64,000 nt of DNA, from contig CAVTBE010000014.1 of assembly GCA_963732845.1 (NCBI GenBank), positions 186,001 to 250,000 of the forward strand. Reading direction: 5' to 3'. Positions 57,045 through 64,000 of the stretch are shown piece by piece (positions within the stretch are counted from its first letter, which is position 1; the number at the start of each line of letters is the position of its first letter). The position numbers and the translations under genes were made by a program. The notes beneath the pieces are model-generated. The model was not told the DNA's origin and ran no database searches. It saw only the letters and a list, made by a program, of their open reading frames with translations. Source of the stretch: CAVSRC01 sp963732845 (GTDB lineage Bacteria; Pseudomonadota; Alphaproteobacteria; Rhizobiales; Kaistiaceae).

Positions 57045-58473
57045 GGGGATGTCCCGGTCTGTGTTGAAATTGGGGGGCAGGCGTTGCCCACCTTGAGCCG
57101 TTAGGCTCGGGGTGTCGAATCCGCAAAGGAGAGCAACGCCATGACGAACACTACCACAGCAAACAGCCTTCGGCTTTTGCCGAGTTCGAAACGGCCTGGC
57201 AGGATGTGGACAGGTCTTTCGAGCGCTTCTGCCTAACGGCTGGGATTGACGCCATCGAGCACATGTTGCGCGAGGACGCCGAGCAGCTTGCCGGCGCGCC
57301 GCATAGCCGCGGTGGAGGCCGCCGCGGCCACCGCTGGGGCCGGACCCAGGGCAAGATCGGCTTCCATGGTGGCAAGGTGACGGTGCATCGCCCGCGCGTG
57401 CGCGGCTACGACGGCCGCGAGATGGCGCTGCCGAGCTGGACGGCGGCGCAGGCCGAGGACTGGCTTGGCCGCTGGGCGATGAACCTGATGCTGATCAACG
57501 TGTCGACGCGCAAGCTCAGGCGTGCCGTACGGCTGCCCGAGGGCGATCTACCGGTCATTGCTGGGGACGGCACCTCGAAGTCGGCGGCCTCGCGCCGGTT
57601 CGTGGCGCTGTCGGCGGAACGCATGGCGGAGTGGCTAGCCTCGGACCTGTCCAAACTGGACCTTCTGGTGATCCAGATCGATGGCCTGCACATCGGCCGC
57701 GACTTGGTGCTGGTCGCCGCCCTGGGGGTCGACGGCGACGGCAACAAGCATCCGCTTGGCCTGATCGAAGGCGCCACCGAGAACACCGCCGTCGTGCAGG
57801 CCCTCATCGACAATCTGATCGAGCGTGGCCTCGATCCCAAAGTCTGCCGGCTGTTCATCGTCGACGGCGCCAGGGCGTTGACCAAAGCGATCCGTGCGAC
57901 CTTCGGTCGGCATACGCCGATCCAGCGCTGTCAGATTCACAAGGCCCGCAATGTGATCGAGCGCCTGCCCAAGCCGCTGCACGCCTCGGTGCGCAAGACG
58001 CTGCGACAAGCCTGGGAGCTCGATGATGTGGACAAAGCCGAGAGGCTGTTGCGCAACCTCGCCCGCAGGCTCGAAGGAGAGGCGCGCGGGGTCGCCGCCA
58101 GCATCCTCGAGGGGCTCGACGAAATGCTGACCGTCAACCGCCTCGGCCTGCCCATCCAACTCCGACGTTCGCTTGCCTGCACCAACTCAATCGAGAACAT
58201 GATGGGCACCGTGCGACGCGTCTGCCGCAACGTGAAGCGGTGGCAAAACGTCGATATGGCGCTGCGCTGGACGGCGGCCGGCATGATGGAAGCCGCCAAG
58301 GGCTTTCGACGCCTCAAGGCGCACAAGCAACTGCCCATCCTCAGAGCCGCGCTGGCTGCCCATCAGGCCAAGCACGCGAACAAACCAAACCTTGAGAAGG
58401 ACCGGCAAGCCGCATAGCATCATCAACCGGCAACGCTCTTCCCGCCAAGTTCAACAACGCGCGGGACAATCCC
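57045..58473 (+). mobile_element. IS256-family insertion sequence with 8-bp target duplication
   Basis: 1,429 bp. Ends GGGGATGTCCCG and, inverted at the right, GGGATTGTCCCG. The 8-bp GACTGACA occurs on both sides (57037-57044 and 58474-58481). Inserted between ribosome-binding site and start codon of RTX gene 2. Confidence 0.9.
57206..58417 (+). CDS. IS256-family transposase
   Basis: At least 403 residues. DDE residues in VIQIDGLHIGRDLVLVAALG, RLFIVDGARALTKAI and CTNSIENMMGTVRRV. The protein-like frame extends upstream to about 57145 (SAFAEFETAWQDVDRSFERF), so the true start is probably the ATG at 57141 after a 1-bp difference. Otherwise complete. Confidence 0.88.
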   Translation: MDRSFERFCLTAGIDAIEHMLREDAEQLAGAPHSRGGGRRGHRWGRTQGKIGFHGGKVTVHRPRVRGYDGREMALPSWTAAQAEDWLGRWAMNLMLINVSTRKLRRAVRLPEGDLPVIAGDGTSKSAASRRFVALSAERMAEWLASDLSKLDLLVIQIDGLHIGRDLVLVAALGVDGDGNKHPLGLIEGATENTAVVQALIDNLIERGLDPKVCRLFIVDGARALTKAIRATFGRHTPIQRCQIHKARNVIERLPKPLHASVRKTLRQAWELDDVDKAERLLRNLARRLEGEARGVAASILEGLDEMLTVNRLGLPIQLRRSLACTNSIENMMGTVRRVCRNVKRWQNVDMALRWTAAGMMEAAKGFRRLKAHKQLPILRAALAAHQAKHANKPNLEKDRQAA

Positions 58474-58482
58474 GACTGACAA

Positions 58483-58814
58483 ATGGCGATTGTTAACGGC
58501 ACCTCGGGTGACGACCTTCTGAGCGGCACCAATGCGGCTGATTCCATATACGGGTTCGCAGGCAACGACACGATCTACGGTCTTGGCAACAGCGATCACC
58601 TCGAAGCCGGTCTCGGTAATGACATCGTTCATGGTGGTGACGGCGCCGACTTCATCTATGGCGATGCCGGCAACGATTTCATCACCGGCGATGCCGGCGC
58701 CGACCTTATCCACGCAGGCGACGGCAATGACTCGGTTTTTGCCGGCTCCGTGGATGACTCGGTCACCGGCAACGACACCGTCTTTGGCGAAGGTGGCAAC
58801 GACCTCATCGTAAG
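58483..58814 (+). pseudogene. RTX protein 2, N-terminal part only
   Basis: AIVNGTSGDDLLSGTNAADS and nonapeptide repeats (GDAGNDFITGDAGADLIHAG) closely parallel RTX gene 1. After about 110 residues the sequence changes abruptly to an IS110 end at about 58815, so the C-terminal secretion signal is lost. Its start codon directly follows the IS256 target duplication. Confidence 0.85.
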
Positions 58815-58914
58815 ACCGTATGTCCGCCTCTGAGCCGAGGCGGCTCGTCCTACTCTGCGCGAGCGGGGGTTGCTCGGGTGGGCCGAGCCGATCCTCATCG
58901 CAGGAGGACGAGCC

Positions 58915-59275
58915 ATGAATCACTCTACAGAGGTTTTTGTCGGGATCGATGTCGCCAAGGTGCGCAACGCTGTGGCAATCGCCGATGGCGAGCGTGGTGG
59001 CGAGGTGCGCTATCTGGGCGAGGTGGCTTCGTCCGAGGAGAGCATGCGCCGCTTGGTCAAGCGGATCGCGGCCAAGCACGACCGCGTGCATTTCTGCTAC
59101 GAGGCAGGTCCGACCGGCTATGGCCTGTACCGGCTCATCACTGCGCTCGGCCATCCCTGCGCGGTCGTGGCCCCCTCGCTCATCCCAAGGAAGCCTGGTG
59201 ACCGGGTGAAGACGAACCGCCGCGATGCGGTGGCGCTCGCCAAGCTTCTGCGAGCCGGCGAACTCGACGTCGCCG
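58915..59275 (+). pseudogene. IS110-family transposase, N-terminal fragment (a)
   Basis: VFVGIDVAKVRNAVAIADGE, FCYEAGPTGYGLYRLI and VKTNRRDAVALAKLLRAGEL: N-terminal 120 residues. Cut by an IS66 fragment near 59275. The 100 bp before it are the element's left end. Confidence 0.85.
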
Positions 59276-59279
59276 CGCT

Positions 59280-59662
59280 TGGCAAGAGCCCGATAGCCAC
59301 CGTAGCCGTCGACCTGCAGCACACCCTTGAAGCCGGCAAGATGAGCAATCGGCCGCTCGGCCTTGCGGTCGGGTGCGTAGACGTAGGCGACGCCGGGCGG
59401 GTCCGTCCCGCCCCAGGGTCGATCATCGCGCGCATAGGCCCAGAGCTGGCCGGTCTTGGTTCTTCCGCGCCCCGGATCGAGCACCGGCGCCGTGGTCTCG
59501 TCGGCGAACAGCTTGGTCGAACTCTTCAGTTGCATGAGCAGCCGTTCGTGAACCGGCCGCAGCAGCCATGCGGCTTGGCCGACCCAATCAGCCAGGGTCG
59601 AGCGGTCGAGGTCGATCCCCTGCCGGGCGTAGATCTGGGCTTGCCGGTAGAGATGCGCTGAT
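59280..59662 (-). pseudogene. IS66 transposase, internal fragment
   Basis: IDLDRSTLADWVGQAAWLL, STKLFADETTAPVLDPGRGR, GVLQVDGYGGYRALAK: central part of an IS66 TnpC with one break near 59525. Both ends are missing. Confidence 0.8.
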
Positions 59663-59726
59663 CGGGCGCCGCACCCTGAGTTAACTTGCAGGGCATCATT
59701 GAAGGCGGTCGATCAGGAGAAGGATC

Positions 59727-60036
59727 ATGCAATATTTTTTGGGAATCGATGTCTCGTTGGAGAACTCCAGCATCTGCGTCATCGACGAGCGTGGCGTCAT
59801 CATCAAGGAAGGTCAGGCTGCCAGTGAGCCTGAAGCAATCGGTCGATTCATCCGCCACCGAGGTCGCAAGGTCGATCATGTCGGCCTGGAAACAGGATCG
59901 CTGTCGCAATGGTTGCACGCAGGGTTGGCGAAGCAGGGTTTCCGGGTGTCGGTCATGGAGGCAAGGCACGTTGACGCGCGTTTGCTGCCATGCGCGTGAA
60001 GACCGACCGCAACGATGCGCGCGGTATTGCACAGCG
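59727..60036 (+). pseudogene. IS110-family transposase, N-terminal fragment (b)
   Basis: FLGIDVSLENSSICVIDERG, GLETGSLSQWLHAGLAKQG, then after a 1-bp break VKTDRNDARGIAQ. Related to the intact copy at 52981. Truncated near 60036 by the next IS110 copy. Confidence 0.85.
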
Positions 60037-60134
60037 TCGCACTTGAAACGTGATGGAGTGGATGCCCCCACCCGACGGCATCACAGTGTGCCACGTTGGT
60101 GATGATCATCATCACCCAGAAAGGGAGGGCATCC

Positions 60135-60990
60135 ATGAACCAGGTTACTATTGTCGGCATCGACTTGGCAAAGCGGGTTTTCCAGTTGCATGGCGCCGCG
60201 GCCGACGGGTCGGTCGTGTTCCGCAAGAAGGTGTCGCGCGCGCAGTTCCTTGCGTTTCTGACAACGATTCCCGGCCTGCACTGTAGCGATGGAGGCCTGC
60301 GCAACATCGCACTACTGGGGTCGAGAGCTTGAGAAGCTGGGGCACGCCGTCCGGCTGATCCCGCCGATCTACGTCAAACCATTTGTGAAGCGGCAGAAGA
60401 ACGACGCGGCCGATGCGGAGGCGATCGCCGAGGCCGCCTTACGGCCGACAATGCGATTTGTGGCGTTGAAGACTGAGGAGCAGCAATCGCGGGCAATGAT
60501 CTTCCGCGCACGCGATCTGCTGGTGCGCCAGCGTACGCAACTGATCAACGCCCTTCGCGGTCACCTGGCGGAATATGGCGTCGTGACGGCAAATGGCATT
60601 GTCCACGCAAAACGGCTGCAGGTAGAGATCGAAGACTTGGAGACGCGGCTGCCGCTGCTGGTGCGCGACATTGGGCGGACCTATCTCGACCAGATCGCCG
60701 GCTGCTCCGCGAAGATCGCGGAGCTGGAAAAGACCCTCCGCGCCGAAGCGGCCCTCGGCGAAACGACGGCGCGTTTGCAGACCATGCCAGGGATCGGGCC
60801 GATCGGCGCCATGGCGATCGAGGCCTTCGCGCCGCCGATGCACAGCTTTCGACGCGGCCGCGATTTTGCGGCATGGCTGGGGCTCGTGCCTCGGCAGAAC
60901 TCGACCGGGGGCAAGCAGATCCTGGGGAGGACCTCGAAGATGGGTCAGCGCGACATCCGCAGGCTGCTCATCATCGGCGCCATGGCGCCC
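60135..60990 (+). pseudogene. IS110-family transposase (c), frameshifted and 3'-truncated
   Basis: VTIVGIDLAKRVFQLHGAAA up to 60285, then after a 1-bp break MEACATSHYWGRELEKLGHA and on through GIGPIGAMAIEAFAPPMHSF to RDIRRLLIIGAMA, where unrelated sequence begins. Closely related to the intact copy at 36233. Confidence 0.88.
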
Positions 60991-61050
60991 TTCATCCCCC
61001 AGCCACCCATCCTGATTCCTGGATGGGCAGTCTGCTCGCAGCACAAACAT

Positions 61051-61107
61051 GGGGGTCAATTTTGGACGCCGATCCCCCGCATCAGGGGGTCAAAATTGCA
61101 CGCCGAG
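61051..61107. repeat. IS21-type terminal repeats
   Basis: GGGGGTCAATTTTGGACGCC (61051-61070) and GGGGGTCAAAATTGCACGCC (61085-61104) are similar direct repeats, as at the ends of IS21-family elements. No istA or istB gene is present. Confidence 0.6.
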
Positions 61108-61143
61108 TAACACTCGAAGACATCACAACAGGAGAGGACATCC

Positions 61144-61240
61144 ATGTCGGAAGCTACCATCATAGGCGTTGATCTCGCAAAGCGCGTTTTTCAGCTGCAC
61201 GGAGCGGCTGCCGACGGCTCGGTCGTGTTCCGCAAGAAGC
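61144..61240 (+). pseudogene. IS110-family transposase, short N-terminal scrap (d)
   Basis: SEATIIGVDLAKRVFQLHGA and ADGSVVFRKKLK, about 32 residues, then unrelated sequence. Same subgroup as copies at 36233 and 60135. Confidence 0.8.
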
Positions 61241-61317
61241 TGAAGACCTTTCTGACAAGGCCGCCGACCTGGATCTGATCGCCACGCGGCTGGTCGCCCT
61301 CTCCGGCGGCACCGCCC

Positions 61318-62232
61318 CTATCGCCGCGAAAACCAGAATCCGTGGTCCTCGAACCCTGCGACCAACGGCGAGAACGGACCGAAATTCTGCTTCTGGTCGA
61401 GCTTGAAGCCCAGGGCCCACATCTTTCCGATCAGATCGGTGTCGGTTATGCCCCACTGCCCATGAGTTCCGGCGCGAAGTGCAACACCTGAACCCAGGAA
61501 CTGCAACGCGTTTCGTCATCCTCGGTGGCTCACGGCCTCTGCAAACGCTGCTGAAATCTCACGATTTTCCGAGCTCGAAGGAAAGACTGAAAGAAGCTCA
61601 GAGGACTGCAGGTGTTGCACTTCGCGTCGGAATCCACTGCCAGATGTCCGGCGTGTCACCGCGCTTTTTGCCGCCGAAATTGCTGTGCGGCTCTTCACGC
61701 CGCCTGTAGATCTCTGCGACAGCCTTTTCGGCCGCCTCTCGTTCCATCGCCGCGAACGGCGTTGACGCCAGATAGCGCTCGCGACCGAGGTCAAGCAGCC
61801 TTTCCGTCTTTGGCGAGCCGATCCACTGTTGATTGTAGATCAGCACGACTCGGGCTTTGGGCACATAAAGCTCAAGCACCCTATCCCAGTCCGGATCAAC
61901 CTGGTGCAGCAGCACGTCGAACAGGAAAAGGGCGTCCGTCTCCGGCAAGGCATCACAGCGTTTCCTGGCTGCCGAAAGGTACCCTTGACGAACTTGAATT
62001 GCGGGTAAGCCGCAAAGCGATCCCGCACGGCCTGAGGAATGAAATCGTCGACGAGGTAGGCGTGCTCGATCGGGAAAGTGAGAAGCACCTGATAGGCATA
62101 TCCTCCCGCGACACCCCAGGAGCCACCGAGATCCGCAAAGGATCGGATCGCGTAGTGCTCCACGGCGTCGAGCAGAAAGCGCGCCTTGTGCGGGACGAGA
62201 GGGCGCGGCGGACGCGCGGCAGGCGAGCTCAT
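61318..62232 (-). pseudogene. SAM methyltransferase, split by a 173-bp miniature element
   Basis: From ATG 62232 (GAGGGA upstream): motif I FADLGGSWGVAGGYAYQVLL, then YLVDDFIPQAVRDRFAAY. A 1-bp break near 61945 leads to ALFLFDVLLHQVDPDWDR. At 61633 the sequence enters an inserted element; leaving out 61453-61633 joins DIWQW to GITDTDLIGKMWALGFKL and the end DHGFWFSRR. Corrected length about 245 residues. It probably methylated a glycan component. Confidence 0.75.
61461..61633. mobile_element. 173-bp MITE-like element with 8-bp target duplication
   Basis: Flanked by CCACTGCC at 61453-61460 and 61634-61641. Ends carry 25-bp inverted repeats (TTCCGGCGCGAAGTGCAACA left; TTCCGACGCGAAGTGCAACA on the other strand at right). 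It has no coding capacity. The repeat resembles the ends of IS30-type elements as I recall them, but IS30 usually gives shorter target duplications. Confidence 0.8.
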
Positions 62233-63255
62233 TGTTCCCTCGCCAACTCGCGATACGTGATCGCCCGCGCGGTCGCGCTCGACCGGAAGGACACGCGAGA
62301 AATCCACCTCGTCGCGGTAGGGCCTTGTCAGAGCAATCAGCCGTTCACGCGCCGCGCGCGGTATCTTCTCGCCGCGCCCTGCCCTGCCCTTGTTGATGCG
62401 GGCTCGCTCCCGCCGATCGCCCTCCGTCAAATCGAATGCCTGCATGAACGCGTCGACGCCAATGTGTTCCGCGCCGAGGAACGCGCGTATGCGCGCGGCG
62501 GTCTCGTCGCGGAAGCCGAGGATGTCGTCCTCATAATAGAGCTTCAGCGTGGGGACGCCGGCACGGTGCCAGGAAACAACGTAGTCGATATACCACGGGC
62601 CGACGTAGTCGGTCAGCAGGGCCAGGCGCTCGTCATCCGGCATGCTGCGATACCCCCTTGGCAGGCGCATCATCGCAAAACCGGCCACCTCACCCTTGAG
62701 GAGCATATCGTCCATCGACACCAGACAGTCGAATATGTTCCGGAAGGTCACGATCGGCCTGATGTTGTGTGCACGAAACATCTTGCCGGTGTAGGGCGAC
62801 CACTTCGTATGCATCTGGGAGATCCAGTTGACTCCACGGATCTCATGCATGAGCAACGACAGCTCATCGATCTCGTGTTCGCGCGCCAGCGCATCGACGA
62901 AGTCCATGTTCATATACGGCGTTTGAAGATAGACCGTATCCAGGTCGAGCCCCGCGACCCGCTTGAGTGAGGTGAGAAGGAAGGTCGAGCCGGACTTGGG
63001 CATGCAGCACAAGGCAACCTTGACCGCATTGCTGTGCTGGAAGAGCCGCATCATGTTCAGGTCGAAAAGGCCATTCGCGGCCCGGTATGGAGCGTATGCT
63101 TGCCGCAATTTCGCCTGAAACTCCGGCCGCTCAAAATCGATCGGATAGACATAAAAAAGTGTATTAAGGACTGCTTTGTAGTTATCCTTCGACAGCTCTT
63201 GCAACATCTTTCGCGACCGTTCATATTGCCGCTTCAATTTCGGGTTGGAAAACAT
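62229..63255 (-). CDS. Sulfotransferase family protein (4)
   Basis: About 340 residues from ATG 63255. The PAPS loop is VALCCMPKSGSTFLLTSLKR, and IVTFRNIFDCLVSMDDMLL carries the 3'-phosphate Arg/Ser region. As printed the frame has no stop and reads on into the methyltransferase. Another frame near 62290 gives AITYRELAREQ with a TGA overlapping the methyltransferase ATG, so a 1-bp break is more likely than a true fusion. Function as for the other sulfotransferases. Confidence 0.75.
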
Positions 63256-63440
63256 TTAACTTGCTTTTTCCCGGGTTTGGATTGCAGACATCGGTATTCT
63301 GTGGCAACAGCCGCGAACGTGGCGGTTGGGAGCGGCAGGTCGCGATGTTTCGCCTATCCAAGCCAGGAATGCAATGATATGGAACGCGTACGGCGATGGC
63401 CGCCGCCTGTTCGCGGGGCGGCGGAGTGAGGCTGTTATAA

Positions 63441-64000
63441 ATGACCATTGCGGAAACGTACCGGGCTGAGTGGAAGCATCTCAAGCGGTCCATGGCGGCG
63501 GTCGCGGTGATATCCGTGCTCGCCAACCTGTGCATGCTTGCGACCCCGCTTTTTCTTTATCAGGTTTATGACCACGTCATCTTCTCGCGCAATATCGACA
63601 CGCTGTTTGCAGTTGCCCTGATCGCCGGGGCCGTCCTGATCACATTCGGGCTGCTCGACGCCATCCGCGGCCGCCTGCTTTCGAAGATCGGCGCGACCTT
63701 CGAAGCGCGCCTGGCGGGTCTGCTCCTCGGGGCGGAGCTGGCGAGCAGTCAGCGGGCGCAGCGCCAGACGCTCACCCATCTCGCGGCGATCCGCCAGGCC
63801 TTGACGTCGAACGTGTTCCCTGCCCTGTTCGATCTGCCGACGATGGCGGTGTTCCTGACGCTTGGTCTTCTTCGTGCACGCCTGGCTGGGCGCCGTCGTG
63901 TGCTGGCGGCATCGTCGTACTGGTCATCGCGGCGATCATTGGCGAGGTGACGACCAGCAGCCTCGCTCGCGACGCGCAGGAAGCGGGGATACGCACGGGT
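63441..64000 (+). CDS. Type I secretion ABC transporter, N-terminal part
   Basis: Membrane domain of an ABC transporter of the PrtD/HlyB type (SVLANLCMLATPLFLYQVYD, HVIFSRNIDTLFAVALIAGA, FEARLAGLLLGAEL, VFPALFDLPTMAVFLTL). The ATPase domain would lie beyond the right edge. Two 1-bp breaks near 63862 and 63912 shift the end; the corrected frame continues IVVLVIAAIIGEVTTSSLAR. Such transporters export RTX proteins, in keeping with the two RTX genes in this window. Partial. Confidence 0.85.

Overview
The window is GC-rich, densely coded DNA that most resembles an alphaproteobacterium of the order Hyphomicrobiales (Rhizobiales). Pointers are the ThuA/ThuB-like sugar genes, a TRAP transporter with an idonate-type dehydrogenase and an FCD-type GntR regulator, an alphaproteobacterial/mitochondrial-type complex I accessory subunit, a double cold-shock-domain protein, TadE-type pilus genes and a Toprim/AlpA mobile element. 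The assignment comes from protein resemblance and memory, not from a marker gene.

Layout. 1-2.5 kb: carbohydrate genes (GH3 beta-glucosidase tail, Gfo/Idh/MocA oxidoreductase, ThuA-like protein). 3.7-8.4 kb, minus strand: a catabolic operon gntR-dctP-dctQ-dctM-idnD with one FadR-type operator in front of gntR. 8.4-10.3 kb: small hypotheticals and a DUF922 metalloprotease-like protein. 10.3-11.5 kb: an IS1595-family element between two 98-bp direct repeats. 11.55-25.3 kb: a 13.8-kb integrated element bounded by a 45-bp repeat of the 3' half of tRNA-Arg(TCT). It carries a tyrosine integrase, AlpA, DUF3102, a Toprim primase-like protein, a RepA-like ATPase, a dense array of CGTTCC/GGAACG motifs (a possible origin), a Nu1-like small terminase and many small genes, but no recognisable portal, capsid or large terminase. 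It is riddled with frameshifts. 25.3-31 kb: housekeeping-like genes and three tRNAs (Arg, Pro, Glu).

31-64 kb is a surface-polysaccharide and secretion region broken up by insertion sequences. It holds two UDP-sugar epimerase-like genes, a Wzm/Wzt-type ABC exporter, several glycosyltransferases (one about 1,280 residues), four sulfotransferase-like proteins, an FkbM-type methyltransferase, a second methyltransferase split by a 173-bp miniature element, two RTX-repeat protein genes (both broken) with the same 5' leader, TadE-like genes, and the start of a type I secretion ABC transporter at the right edge. Together these suggest synthesis, sulfation, methylation and export of a surface glycan plus type I secretion of RTX proteins. 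IS110, IS256, IS630, IS66, IS30, IS21 and IS1182-like sequences are scattered through it.

A general caution is that many genes carry single-base frameshifts that restore a good protein when one base is added or removed. Some may be assembly errors (homopolymers in dctP and dctQ). The much higher density in the tRNA-Arg element is compatible with real decay. Only raw reads can separate the two.
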